The notes under the pieces are model-generated. The model was not told the origin of the DNA and made no database searches. It worked only from the letters and a program-made list of their open reading frames with translations. 64,000 nucleotides of DNA from Phycicoccus sp. Root101 (GTDB lineage: Bacteria > Actinomycetota > Actinomycetes > Actinomycetales > Dermatophilaceae), in the NCBI RefSeq assembly GCF_001426245.1, contig NZ_LMCM01000007.1, positions 124,001-188,000 of the forward strand, given 5' to 3'. Below, piece after piece: positions 43,108 through 51,423 of the stretch. Both the position numbers and the translations under genes were made by a program. Position 1 is the first letter of the stretch; each line of letters begins with the position of its first letter.

Positions 43108-43782
43108 CGCGTCGGTAACGACGCCCGTCACCCGAACGCGTCCCTCGACCACGGCGAACCTCGCGTCGGCCAGCGTCCCGACGACGGCATCGGCGATGAG
43201 GTCGGCGGGCGCCGTGGTCGTGGTGACGGCCAGGGTGGCGCAACCGGCCGCCCGGGCCGCTTCCAGACCGCCGGGGGCGTCCTCGACCACGAGGCAGTCA
43301 CGCGGGTCGACACCGAGGAGCCGGGCGGCCAGGAGGAACGGATCGGGGTGGGGCTTCCCCTGCCGCACGTCGCTGGCCGTGACGACCACCCTCGGGGCCG
43401 GCAGGCCGGTCGCCGCGATGCGGGCGTCGGCCAGCGGCCGGGTGCACGAGGTGGCGATGGCGCACAGGTCCGCACCCGTGAGGGTCGCGAGCGCGTCGAG
43501 CGTCCCGGGCAGGACGGTGATGCCGTCGGTGTCGGCCGTCTCGATCGCCTCGATCCGGTCCACGGCGGCGTCCACGCGGTCGGCGGGCAGCAGCTTCTCG
43601 GCGATCCCCCGGGCCGGGACACCGTGGAACCCGACCAGTCGCGCCGGGTCCACGCCCTCCTCCTCGGCCCAGCGCAGCCAGCTGCGGATGACCACCGGGA
43701 TCGAGTCGATCAGGGTCCCGTCCATGTCGAACAGCACGGCGGCGAAGTCTCGCCCGTCCAGCGTTCCCAGGGTTCCCGGCAT
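43105..43782 (-). CDS. HAD-superfamily sugar-phosphatase-like hydrolase
   Basis: 225 aa HAD IA. Motif I LFDMDGTLIDS (two Asp), motif II ATSCTRP, motif III the Lys in VRQGKPHPDPFLL, motif IV VVEDAPGG. Closest in pattern to 2-deoxyglucose-6-phosphate or glycerol-3-phosphate phosphatases. The ATG is preceded by TACGCT with a 7 nt spacer. It shares strand with the FAD dehydrogenase 10 bp downstream and diverges from a phosphoesterase. Confidence 0.88.
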   Translation of the reverse strand: MPGTLGTLDGRDFAAVLFDMDGTLIDSIPVVIRSWLRWAEEEGVDPARLVGFHGVPARGIAEKLLPADRVDAAVDRIEAIETADTDGITVLPGTLDALATLTGADLCAIATSCTRPLADARIAATGLPAPRVVVTASDVRQGKPHPDPFLLAARLLGVDPRDCLVVEDAPGGLEAARAAGCATLAVTTTTAPADLIADAVVGTLADARFAVVEGRVRVTGVVTDA

Positions 43783-43789
43783 ACCGACC

Positions 43790-43795
43790 AGCGTA
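43790..43795 (-). promoter_or_regulatory. -10 hexamer TACGCT, near-leaderless start of the HAD phosphatase gene
   Basis: TACGCT, 7 nt spacer, ATG; no ribosome site. Confidence 0.45.
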
Positions 43796-43825
43796 GGCAG
43801 CGCGTCGTGGCGGCGACGACCCGGT

Positions 43826-43831
43826 TACGGT
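43826..43831 (+). promoter_or_regulatory. -10 hexamer TACGGT, start of the membrane phosphoesterase gene
   Basis: TACGGT, 6 nt (GAGGAG), GTG. The spacer itself resembles a ribosome site but is too close to the start codon to act as one, so leaderless initiation is plausible. Confidence 0.45.
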
Positions 43832-43837
43832 GAGGAG

Positions 43838-45457
43838 GTGAGCCCGCCCGCCGAACGCCCACGACGCAGGCGGCGTGTGCCCCTTCCCCTGCTGCGGACC
43901 GGCGGCATCCTGGCGCTCGTCCTGGGTTCGATCCTCGGAGGCGTCGCGGCCACGACGCTGTTCCCCACCTCGGTCGACACGCTCAACTACGGCGCCGACC
44001 TGCGGCTGTCGGCCAACCCGGCGGACCTCGGCACGATCCAGTCCCCGACGGTGTTCGGTGACATCCACCTCGACTTCGCCGGCCCCGTCCCCGCCCCCGG
44101 GGTCATCGCCGAGGTGCAGGTGAAGGAGCACATCACCGACCTCCTGGCCCGTCCCAACATCTCCATCAGCTCGCTGCAGCCCGGCCCCCTGGAGCTCGAA
44201 CGCGCCGCACGGGACGCCGGCATCGGGCTGGCCCTGCGCTTCGCCGGCGGAGCCCTCGCGGTCACCCTGCTCGCCCTCGCCGCGTATGCCGCGTGGGCCC
44301 GACGGCGCCCGCGCGCCAGTCGGCTCGGGGTCGCCGCGGCGTGCTGGGTGGTCGCCTGCGCGGTGACGTTCGCGAGCATCGGCCTCGGGTACCGGCCCGA
44401 GCGGCTCGACCGGTTCACCACCACGGGCATCCTCGGTGCCGTCCAGCGCAACGCCGACCTGCTCGCCGGGGTCGAGACCCGCGCGGAGCAGACGACGCCG
44501 TACCTGAAGAACCTGCTGGCGCTCTCGGCCGCCCTCCAGGACAAGTACTCGCCGCAGGTGCTGGGCAAGCCGGTCGCCGCCCGGCTGCTCCTCGTCTCCG
44601 ACATCCACGGCGCCAACCAGTACCCGCTGATGAAGACGATCGTCGCGGAGGAGGACGTCGACGCGGTCATCGACGCCGGCGACCTCGTCAACTTCGGCAC
44701 CCTCGCCGAGGCGCAGGCAGCGGGAGTCCTCGACGGCATCCGTTCGCTCGGTGTGCCGTACGTCTTCGTCAAGGGCAACCACGACGCCCGGGCATCCAGC
44801 GACACCGAGCTGCTGCGCGCGCTGGCGAAGATCCCGAACGTCGTCCTGCTGGAGCCCGACGACGACAGCTACACGGTCCAGAGCATCGGCGGGGTGCGCA
44901 TCGCGGGGTTCAACGACCCGCGCTGGTTCGGCGACGACAACCGTGACAACGCCGCCAAGCAGAAGGCGCCGGCGGCCCGCTTCGCGGCCGCCATGCAGGA
45001 CCTGGCCCCGCCGGACGTGCTCGTCGCCCACGAGCCTGGCGCCGTCGACGCGATCGACCAGAAGTCCGGCGTCAAGGTCCACGGGCACATGCACGTCGAC
45101 CAGCTCGAGGGCAACACGATCGGGGTCGGCACCTTCACCGGCGGCGGCGCCTTCAGCCACTTCCTCCAGGCGGCCAAGGACGAGGAGCTGACGGGCCAGC
45201 CGTCGGCGTTCGACATCGCCGCCTTCGGGGAGGACTGTCGCCTGAACTCCCTGACGCGGTACCAGTTCCGCAACGTCATCGAGGGCCGTCCGGCGTACGA
45301 CGACGTCACCCTCATCAACGGCTCACGCATCGAGTCGACCCTTCCTCCGGTCCCGACCCCCGCCGGGACGGGCACCACCTCCACCCCGGCGGCGCCACGG
45401 ACCTGCTCCGCCGACCTCCCGCCGACGACGGAACGGGTCGCGGCTCCCCCGCGTTGA
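43838..45457 (+). CDS. Membrane metallophosphoesterase
   Basis: 539 aa from the GTG. Helix 1 (residues 20-42), an extracytoplasmic domain of about 80 residues, two more helices (about 128-150 and 155-178), then a calcineurin-like domain: LLLVSDIHGANQ, DAGDLVNFG, FVKGNHD, VLVAHEP and VHGHMHVDQ carry the metal ligands. A Thr/Pro-rich tail ends the protein. Substrate and cellular side are not evident; three helices with a basic N-terminus put the catalytic domain outside if the N-terminus is inside. Divergent from the HAD gene. Confidence 0.86.
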   Translation: MSPPAERPRRRRRVPLPLLRTGGILALVLGSILGGVAATTLFPTSVDTLNYGADLRLSANPADLGTIQSPTVFGDIHLDFAGPVPAPGVIAEVQVKEHITDLLARPNISISSLQPGPLELERAARDAGIGLALRFAGGALAVTLLALAAYAAWARRRPRASRLGVAAACWVVACAVTFASIGLGYRPERLDRFTTTGILGAVQRNADLLAGVETRAEQTTPYLKNLLALSAALQDKYSPQVLGKPVAARLLLVSDIHGANQYPLMKTIVAEEDVDAVIDAGDLVNFGTLAEAQAAGVLDGIRSLGVPYVFVKGNHDARASSDTELLRALAKIPNVVLLEPDDDSYTVQSIGGVRIAGFNDPRWFGDDNRDNAAKQKAPAARFAAAMQDLAPPDVLVAHEPGAVDAIDQKSGVKVHGHMHVDQLEGNTIGVGTFTGGGAFSHFLQAAKDEELTGQPSAFDIAAFGEDCRLNSLTRYQFRNVIEGRPAYDDVTLINGSRIESTLPPVPTPAGTGTTSTPAAPRTCSADLPPTTERVAAPPR

Positions 45458-45463
45458 CCGGCC

Positions 45464-45799
45464 ATGGCGACCACCGAGAGCATCGTCCCCATCCTGCGCG
45501 TGGCCGATGCGGCCGCTGCCCTGCCGTGGTGGGAGCGCCTCGGCTTCGCGCACGTGCACTCGCACCGCTTCGCCGACGGCATGCCGGTGTTCATGACGAT
45601 CCGTCGCGGCGACGTGCACGTGTTCCTCTCCGAGCACCTCGGGGACGCCGTTCCCGGAGGTCTCGTCTACCTGTGGGTCACGGACGTCGACGCGGTGGCA
45701 CGGGAGTTCGGCACGCAAGTCGAGGACAACCCGTGGGGACGTGACACCGAGGTCGTCGACCCGGACGGCAACCGGGTCCGCGTGGGGCAGCGCGCCTAG
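45464..45799 (+). CDS. VOC-family (glyoxalase/bleomycin resistance-like) protein
   Basis: 111 aa, two beta-alpha-beta-beta-beta modules: SIVPILRVADAAAALPWWERLGF and VYLWVTDVDAVAREFG...EVVDPDGNRVRVGQ. The family includes drug-binding resistance proteins and small metalloenzymes. It lies 6 bp after the phosphoesterase gene on the same strand and overlaps the convergent ferredoxin-like gene by 4 bp. Confidence 0.85.
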   Translation: MATTESIVPILRVADAAAALPWWERLGFAHVHSHRFADGMPVFMTIRRGDVHVFLSEHLGDAVPGGLVYLWVTDVDAVAREFGTQVEDNPWGRDTEVVDPDGNRVRVGQRA

Positions 45800-46716
45800 G
45801 GTGCGTCGTCCACGCCGGGGATGCGCAGGGCCCCCACGGTGTAGGCGTAGGCCGACGACGGTGCCGACGCGCGGCAGGTCAACCGCTCCGGTGGGCTGAC
45901 GGTCCGGGCGACGTCGGCCTGCACCAGCACCGGCAGCCGGCCGGTGCCGAGGACGGTGACGCGGAACGACTCGTCGCCGAGCTCCTCGCAGAGGGCGTCG
46001 CGGACGTCACCCAACCCTGCGGGTCCGTAGTCGGTGAGGACCGCTCCGAGGGCGGCCTGCACCGCGGGTGGGTGGGTGGACACCCCGCGGAAGTGGTGCG
46101 GGGTCACGGTTCCCCGCAGGTGCGCCTCCACGACCCGCAGGGCCGACGTGGCGTCGAGGTTGCCGTAGTACGCCCCGTCCGGCAGCAGGAGCACGTTCGG
46201 CGCGAAGCGGTCCCCGCCGATGTGCGAGCACTCCCAGGTGCGGTCGGCCCACCGTTGCGCCAGGGCGGCGACGACGGGTCGCCCACGGACCGCGCAGCAC
46301 AGGTCGTGTCGCCCGTGGGTGCAGACGAGGACCAGGGGCGGCGTCGAGCCCGCCCGGGCGGTCGGCGGCGGCTCGGGACCGGAGCGCATCACCTCGGCCG
46401 CGCCGAGGAGGTCCTCCGGATGGCGCCAGCTGCCCCACTGCTGGGTGCCGTCCCGGTCGACGACGACCCAGGAACGCACCTCCCGGTGCGGCCGCCGGCC
46501 GGGGCGACGGATGAGCAGCGCCCGCCCCCGGACCGCGAGGGCGGCATCGTGCAGGGCGCGGCCGACCGGCCCCTCGAGCCCCGGGCTGCTGAAGGCCGCC
46601 GGGAGCCACGGCCCGTCGTGCTCGACGAGCAGCCACCGCAGTGCCGGTGCCGCGGACGCCGACAGGGAGTCGCCCCTGACCCGGGCCTCGGTGGCGCAGT
46701 GCGGGGGCGTCGTCAC
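45796..46716 (-). CDS. Sucrase/ferredoxin-like [2Fe-2S] protein
   Basis: 306 aa. Thioredoxin-fold ferredoxin signature CTHGRHDLCCAVRGRPVVAAL followed by ECSHIGGDRFAPNVLLLPDG; the Cys pair and the His in HIGGD match the cluster ligands of the Suc_Fer-like (Apd1) family. An electron-transfer role is likely, partner unknown. The GTG overlaps the stop of the cupin oxygenase gene (GTGA), so the two are co-translated. Confidence 0.85.
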   Translation of the reverse strand: MTTPPHCATEARVRGDSLSASAAPALRWLLVEHDGPWLPAAFSSPGLEGPVGRALHDAALAVRGRALLIRRPGRRPHREVRSWVVVDRDGTQQWGSWRHPEDLLGAAEVMRSGPEPPPTARAGSTPPLVLVCTHGRHDLCCAVRGRPVVAALAQRWADRTWECSHIGGDRFAPNVLLLPDGAYYGNLDATSALRVVEAHLRGTVTPHHFRGVSTHPPAVQAALGAVLTDYGPAGLGDVRDALCEELGDESFRVTVLGTGRLPVLVQADVARTVSPPERLTCRASAPSSAYAYTVGALRIPGVDDAP

Positions 46717-47951
46717 GCCGGGACGGCGATGCCGGCGATGACCAGCCGGCGGGCCAGGCCCACGCCGAGCAGCGACGCCGTCGCCCCACCCTCGTCGAGG
46801 AACGCCCGCACCCGGTCGACCTCGCCCGGCTCGAACCGCAGCGTGCCCGCGCGACTGGTCAGCACGGCATACCCCTCATGGAGGGTGAGGTCGGCCTCGA
46901 GGTGGGGCCGCATCCGCAGGGCGGTCTGCTCGTCGAGGTCCTGGGCCAGCGCGTGCTGGGCCAGCGGGCCGAGGGGCGCCGCCCGCTGGGCGCCTCGCAG
47001 GGTGGCCGACAGCGCGGCGGACAGGTCCGTGGCGTCCAGCTCCGCGACGGCCCGCTGTATGGCGGCTCGCACGATCTCCACGTCGGCGGCCCGCGCGGCG
47101 GGGTCGGCGAGAGGGGTGCCGAGCGGAAGCGAGGCGCGGACGGCCGGGTCCTGCGCCGCCCTGGCCAGGGCGGCCTTGAGCATCTCGTCGGCGAGGTGGT
47201 GACGGGTCCAGGAGTGCACCCCGACGGTCAGGTGGGTGCTCACCCCACCCAGGGCAGTGGCCGAGTGGAGGTAGCCGCGCGGGAGGTAGAGGCAGTCACC
47301 GGGTTCGAGCGTGGTCTCGATCATGGGGACCTCGCGCGCAGCCTCCTCGACGGCGGCTCGGCGGTCGGTCCACGGCTGGTGGCGCAGGGGGCTGTCGAGG
47401 ACGGGCCGGCGGATCCGCCACCGCTTGGTGCCGGAGACCTGCAGGACGAACACGTCGTGGACGTCGTAGTGGTCGCTGAACCCGGTGTTCTGCGGCGGGG
47501 TGACGTAGGCGTTGACCTGGGTCGGGTGGCCCAGGTCGGCAGCCAGCTGCTGGGCGAACTCGACGACCGGCCCCCACGTCCGGTGCAACCCCTGCAGCAC
47601 GAGGGTCGCGCCGTCTGCGAACTGCCGCAGCACGAGGTCGTCGCTGGACTGGTCGGCGATCGCGGCGCCGGTGCCGCCGCCCCGGGTGAAGGCGCGGTCG
47701 TTCAGGGTCGAGCCCTCCTTGGCCATCCGCAGGAACGGCGTCCGCAGACCGCGTGTGGAGATGAGCTCGTCGACCGCAGCCTCGGAGAAGAGGTCGTCGA
47801 ACGGCAGCGGCAGGTCTCGGGCCCGAGTGAGGAGGGGCTCGGCCCCCCAGTGCTCAGCGGCGAAGGTGTCCGCGTCGATCGCGACGATTCGGCGCAGGGC
47901 AGGGTGCCCGCTCGGCGGAGCGGGCACCCTGCTGCTGGTCGTCGCTGTCAC
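46713..47951 (-). CDS. JmjC/cupin-type Fe(II)/2-oxoglutarate oxygenase (ribosomal-oxygenase-like)
   Basis: 412 aa cupin_4 protein. The facial triad is visible as HYD in GFSDHYDVHDVFVLQVSGTKRW and the distal His in YLPRGYLHSATAL. This architecture (JmjC core plus helical dimerisation and winged C-terminal region with YAVLTSRAGTLRF) is that of bacterial ribosomal oxygenases such as YcfD, which hydroxylate a ribosomal protein Arg; the substrate here is unproven. GTG start. A perfect 12-bp hairpin lies within codons 8-17. Confidence 0.86.
   Translation of the reverse strand: MTATTSSRVPAPPSGHPALRRIVAIDADTFAAEHWGAEPLLTRARDLPLPFDDLFSEAAVDELISTRGLRTPFLRMAKEGSTLNDRAFTRGGGTGAAIADQSSDDLVLRQFADGATLVLQGLHRTWGPVVEFAQQLAADLGHPTQVNAYVTPPQNTGFSDHYDVHDVFVLQVSGTKRWRIRRPVLDSPLRHQPWTDRRAAVEEAAREVPMIETTLEPGDCLYLPRGYLHSATALGGVSTHLTVGVHSWTRHHLADEMLKAALARAAQDPAVRASLPLGTPLADPAARAADVEIVRAAIQRAVAELDATDLSAALSATLRGAQRAAPLGPLAQHALAQDLDEQTALRMRPHLEADLTLHEGYAVLTSRAGTLRFEPGEVDRVRAFLDEGGATASLLGVGLARRLVIAGIAVPA
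47901..47930 (-). other. Strong hairpin within the first codons of the cupin oxygenase gene
   Basis: AGGGTGCCCGCT and AGCGGGCACCCT pair perfectly around a 6 nt loop. It could reduce translation, or end transcripts coming from the GGAD-repeat gene upstream. No in-frame start codon lies between the hairpin and the conserved domain. Confidence 0.6.
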
Positions 47952-47981
47952 AGGTCGAAGTGGCTCGGTGGACCGGGCCGC

Positions 47982-48275
47982 CTAGCTCGCGCCGCCGTCG
48001 GCACCACCGTCGTGGCCACCGGCGTTGGCGCCACCGTCGGCCGGGCCCTCGCCAGCGCCGCCATCGGCACCACCGTCAGCGCCACCGTCGGCACCGCCAT
48101 CAGCGCCACCGTCGGCGCCACCGTCGTGGCCGCCCGCGTTCGCGCCACCGTCGGCCGGGCCCTCGCCCGCGCCGCCGTCCGCGCCGCCATCGGCACCGCC
48201 GTCGTGGCCTCCGGCGTTCGCACCGCCGTCAGCCGGGCCATTGGTCTCCGTGGGGTCGAGAGGGGTCTCGCTCAT
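47982..48275 (-). CDS. GGAD-repeat low-complexity protein
   Basis: 97 aa. After MSETPLDPTETN the protein is almost pure Gly/Ala/Asp: a 20-residue block GPADGGANAGGHDGGADG(GA) occurs three times without change (residues 13-32, 39-58, 77-96), joined by DGGA units. Each block holds one His and several Asp. No signal peptide, membrane segment or known domain. ATG has AAGGGAGA upstream at good spacing, and the frame is free of stops across strongly biased sequence, so it looks genuinely expressed. Same strand as the cupin gene, 30 bp upstream of it. Function unknown; flexible scaffold or metal binding are possibilities. Confidence 0.75.
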   Translation of the reverse strand: MSETPLDPTETNGPADGGANAGGHDGGADGGADGGAGEGPADGGANAGGHDGGADGGADGGADGGADGGADGGAGEGPADGGANAGGHDGGADGGAS

Positions 48276-48401
48276 CGCTGTTCTCCCTTGTCTGTCGGGG
48301 CCGGCCTGGGGCCAGGCCGCGCGGTCGGCGACACTCGCCGCCCTCACCTTCCTATTGCACTTCGCGGGTCGGCGCCACTGCTGGAGCGACATCCGCGCAG
48401 G

Positions 48402-48809
48402 TCAGGGGGTGGTTCGCAGTCCGGCCACCCGGCACAGGGCGGCGAAACCGTCGGACGTTCCGCGCCAGTGACGTCGCAGCTCGTCCAGACCCACGGTCCG
48501 GACCACCGAGCGCAGGGTCCACACGACCACGACCACGTCATCGGCATACCCGATGACGGGGAGGAAGTCGGGCACGAGGTCGAACGGCATCGCGAGGTAG
48601 GCGAGCAGCAGCCCGAGGCGCACCCGGACGCCACGCGGCTGGACCGGGTCGGCGGCGACGTCACGCACCAGGCGCAGGAGGTCGGGCAGCAGTCGCACCG
48701 ACTCGCCCAGCAACGACCCCCGAGGGCGGACCGCGACGAGCGCGACGAGCAGGGCGAGCCAGGTGACGACCAGGCCCGCCGCGACTCCGACCAGCAGTTC
48801 GCGCCACAC
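48402..48809 (-). CDS. YkvA-like DUF1232 membrane protein
   Basis: 135 aa. N-terminal helix (ELLVGVAAGLVVTWLALLVALVAV), then the DUF1232 core RLGLLLAYLAMPFDLVPDFLPVIGYADDVVVVVWTLR, where PxDLxPDxxPxxGxxDD is the family signature. GTG start. Function unknown; in this family the domain often occurs as a small inner-membrane protein. Confidence 0.85.
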   Translation of the reverse strand: MWRELLVGVAAGLVVTWLALLVALVAVRPRGSLLGESVRLLPDLLRLVRDVAADPVQPRGVRVRLGLLLAYLAMPFDLVPDFLPVIGYADDVVVVVWTLRSVVRTVGLDELRRHWRGTSDGFAALCRVAGLRTTP

Positions 48810-48966
48810 GTCGACGAGTCTGTCAGGGCCGCTCCCCCTGCGCCGAGGGGCCTTTGTCTCGGTCAGAGAGCGTTAAGGAGTTGGCAAGGGTTCAGCGCCG
48901 AACCGCCACAAAGCACCCACCCGGCCTACTGTGCGGAGCACCGTTCCAGTGGACCAGGGAGTGTCA

Positions 48967-50016
48967 ATGGCGATGACCCGGACGTTCGGCGCGATCACGG
49001 CCCTCGTGGCCGGCACGGCGCTCACGTTGTCAGCAGCACCCGCGAATGCCGCGGGATCCTATGTCGCACTAGGCGACTCGTACTCCTCGGGCACGGGGAC
49101 CCGCACCTACATCAACGACGGGACCTCGTGCCAGCGGTCGGTCTACGCCTACCCGTCGCTGGTCTCGGCCAGCAAGGGCCTGACGCTGAACTTCCGCGCC
49201 TGCTCGGGGGCCACGGTCGCCGACGTCACCAGCACCCAGCTCAGTGCACTCTCCGCGTCCACGACCCAGGTGAGCATCTCGGTGGGCGGCAACGACGCCG
49301 GGTTCGCCGACGTCCTGACCGAGTGCGCCCAGCCCGGGTGGGCCAGCGACTGCAACGGCGCGATCGACGGCGCGCAGTCGATCATCAACGGCACCATCCC
49401 CAGCCGGCTGGCGACGCTCTACTCCTCGATCCGGTCCAAGGCGCCGAACGCCAAGGTCGTCGTGGTCGGGTACCCGCGCATCTTCATGGGCGAGGACTGC
49501 AACGCGTTCACGTGGTTCTCGCCGGCCGAGGAGTCACGGCTCAACTCCACCGCCGACCTGCTCAACAGCAAGATCTCGTCCGCCGCGTCGGCCCGGGGGT
49601 TCAGCTTCGTCAACCCCACGAGCCGCTTCACGGGCCACGCCGTCTGCGACTCGGTCGAGTGGCTGAACGGCCTGTCCAACCCCATCAGCGACAGCTACCA
49701 CCCGAACGTCGCCGGCCACCGCGACGGGTACGCCCCGCTCGTCAGCACTCCTCTGACAGGGGGTGGCCTCAAGGTCTCTGCGGCAGACCTGCGCACTGCC
49801 CGGGCGAGCAGCAGCCGCCTGGCCGACCAGCAGCGCCGTTACGCCGCAGCCGATTCCACGATCGCGCCCGAGGTCGTCCGCATCCCCGACCTGGGCTCGC
49901 CGGCGATCAGGGCTGCAGCGCAGCGCGCCGGGGTCGACCTGTCGAGCCGGGCCAGCATCGACGCAGCGGACCGCGCCTGGTCCGCGCACCAGGCGAAGGC
50001 GTTCGCCGCCCGCTGA
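48967..50016 (+). CDS. Secreted SGNH/GDSL esterase-lipase
   Basis: 349 aa. Sec signal peptide (residues 1-28, ending PANAAG), then the SGNH hydrolase fold: block I ALGDSYSSG with nucleophile Ser38, block III GGND (107-110), block V DSYHPN with Asp242 and His245. Six Cys suggest disulphides, as in Streptomyces lipases of this family. The last 90 residues are an extra Ala/Arg-rich helical tail. The ATG follows AGGGAG; a GTG two codons earlier is an alternative. Likely hydrolyses lipid or polymer esters outside the cell. Confidence 0.9.
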   Translation: MAMTRTFGAITALVAGTALTLSAAPANAAGSYVALGDSYSSGTGTRTYINDGTSCQRSVYAYPSLVSASKGLTLNFRACSGATVADVTSTQLSALSASTTQVSISVGGNDAGFADVLTECAQPGWASDCNGAIDGAQSIINGTIPSRLATLYSSIRSKAPNAKVVVVGYPRIFMGEDCNAFTWFSPAEESRLNSTADLLNSKISSAASARGFSFVNPTSRFTGHAVCDSVEWLNGLSNPISDSYHPNVAGHRDGYAPLVSTPLTGGGLKVSAADLRTARASSSRLADQQRRYAAADSTIAPEVVRIPDLGSPAIRAAAQRAGVDLSSRASIDAADRAWSAHQAKAFAAR

Positions 50017-50066
50017 CCGACCCACGCCGCCCCGACCCGACACAACCGACCCGACCCGACACGGCA

Positions 50067-50129
50067 AGACGCCGGTTGTGCGGCATCCCGCGGGACGACG
50101 ACCCGAGGTATGCCGCGCAACCGGCGTCT
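50067..50129. terminator. Long hairpin between convergent genes
   Basis: 20-bp arms with one G/T wobble (left arm 50067-50086, right arm 50110-50129) around a 23 nt loop. The inner end of the stem is TGCGGCAT/ATGCCGCG, the same element found in the hutU hairpin. It can terminate both the esterase gene and the sugar permease operon. Confidence 0.75.
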
Positions 50130-50145
50130 GGCGTGAAGGCGAGGT

Positions 50146-51423
50146 TCAGGCGCGACCGTGGGCGGCGCGGCTGCGACGGCTCAGGGAGTCGACGATCACG
50201 GCGAGCAGCAGGACGCCACCGGTGATCATGTAGCGCTCCGGCGAACCGAGGTTGACCAGGCTGAGGCCGTTCGAGATCGACTGGATCACGAGGATCCCCA
50301 GCAGCGCCGAGTAGGCCGTGCCACGACCACCGAAGAGGCTCGTGCCACCGATGACGGCTGCGGCGATGGCGTTGAGGTTGGTGTCCACACCACCGCTGCC
50401 CTGGTTGGCCGAGGCGAGTCGACCGGCGGCCAGGAGGCCACCCAGCGCGGCCAGCGTCGAGCAGAACACGAACACCGTCACGTAGATCCGGCGCACGTTG
50501 ATGCCGGCCCGCCGAGCAGCCTCGACGTTGCCGCCGATGGCGAGCACCGAACGGCCCCAACGGGTTCGGCGGATGACGAAGTCGAAGACGACGACCAGCG
50601 CGACGAACAGCAGGAACATGTAGGAGACGCCGCGGTCGCGGTTGAGCACGTACACCGGGATGCCGAGCAGCACGAGCAGGGCGACGGCGCGGACGGCCAG
50701 GGCGACCACCGGGGTCGTGGACAGGCCGGCAGCGGTCCGGCGCTGGTTGGCGCGCAGCCGCGTCGCGACGTACACGGCGACCACGACGAGGACGAGGACG
50801 TAGGCGACGGCGTCCGACAGGAAGCTCGCCTGCGCGAACTTCACGAGCCCGGAGTCGAACGGGATGTTGATCGACCCCTCCTTGCCCAGCACCTTGAGCT
50901 GCAGGCCGAGGAAGGCGAGCAGGCCGGCCAGGGTGATGACGAAGCTGGGCACACCGAACCGGGTGTACAGCAGTCCGTACACCGCACCGATGACGGCGCC
51001 GGAGGCCAGGGCGGCGAGGATGGCCAGGGGCAGCGACCAGCCGTGGCCGACGAAGCCGACCGCGAGGATCGCCGCGGACAGGCCGCTCATCGAGCCGACG
51101 GACAGGTCGATCTCGCCGAGCAGCAGCACGAGCACGATGCCGAGCGCGATGGTCCCGGTGGCTGCACTCTGCTGCGTGAGGTTGACCAGGTTGCGGCTGG
51201 AGAGGAAGGCGTCGTTGGCCAGCTGGAACACGCCCCAGATGACGATGAGGCCGACGACGACGGGCAGCGACCCGAGGTCACCGCTGCGCAGCCGGGACAG
51301 GAACGCCCGGAGGAATCCGGACACCCCCTGCGAGGCGATGAGGCGCTCGTCCTGCAGGTCCGCGGGAAGGGCCGCGGTCGTGTCGGCGGACTGCGCCTCG
51401 GGCGTGGGGGTGGGCGCGCTCAT
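50146..51423 (-). CDS. Monosaccharide ABC transporter permease (XylH/FrcC type)
   Basis: 425 aa, about ten helices. Contains TIALGIVLVLLLGEIDLSVGSMSGL, the conserved segment of RbsC/XylH permeases, and AIGGNVEAARRAGINVRRI, the cytoplasmic coupling loop. The N-terminal 45 residues are a polar extension. Its ATG overlaps the ATPase stop by 4 bp. Substrate probably xylose, fructose, ribose or a related sugar. Confidence 0.92.
   Translation of the reverse strand: MSAPTPTPEAQSADTTAALPADLQDERLIASQGVSGFLRAFLSRLRSGDLGSLPVVVGLIVIWGVFQLANDAFLSSRNLVNLTQQSAATGTIALGIVLVLLLGEIDLSVGSMSGLSAAILAVGFVGHGWSLPLAILAALASGAVIGAVYGLLYTRFGVPSFVITLAGLLAFLGLQLKVLGKEGSINIPFDSGLVKFAQASFLSDAVAYVLVLVVVAVYVATRLRANQRRTAAGLSTTPVVALAVRAVALLVLLGIPVYVLNRDRGVSYMFLLFVALVVVFDFVIRRTRWGRSVLAIGGNVEAARRAGINVRRIYVTVFVFCSTLAALGGLLAAGRLASANQGSGGVDTNLNAIAAAVIGGTSLFGGRGTAYSALLGILVIQSISNGLSLVNLGSPERYMITGGVLLLAVIVDSLSRRSRAAHGRA

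Noticed and set aside
47982-48275. GGAD repeats read as a CRISPR array or DNA satellite only
   Set aside because: There are no unique spacers between repeats, and the repeat is in frame behind a good ribosome site, so a repetitive protein explains it better.
48857-48869. TCTCGGTCAGAGA upstream of the esterase gene, resembling the hut palindrome
   Set aside because: It is 13 bp, not 14, lacks the central AT and the outer G/C, and the gene has no link to histidine.
46878-50225. 1115-aa plus-strand open frame across the cupin, GGAD, YkvA and esterase genes
   Set aside because: Runs antisense to three genes and out of frame with the esterase; no motifs. Long stop-free shadow frames are expected at this GC content.
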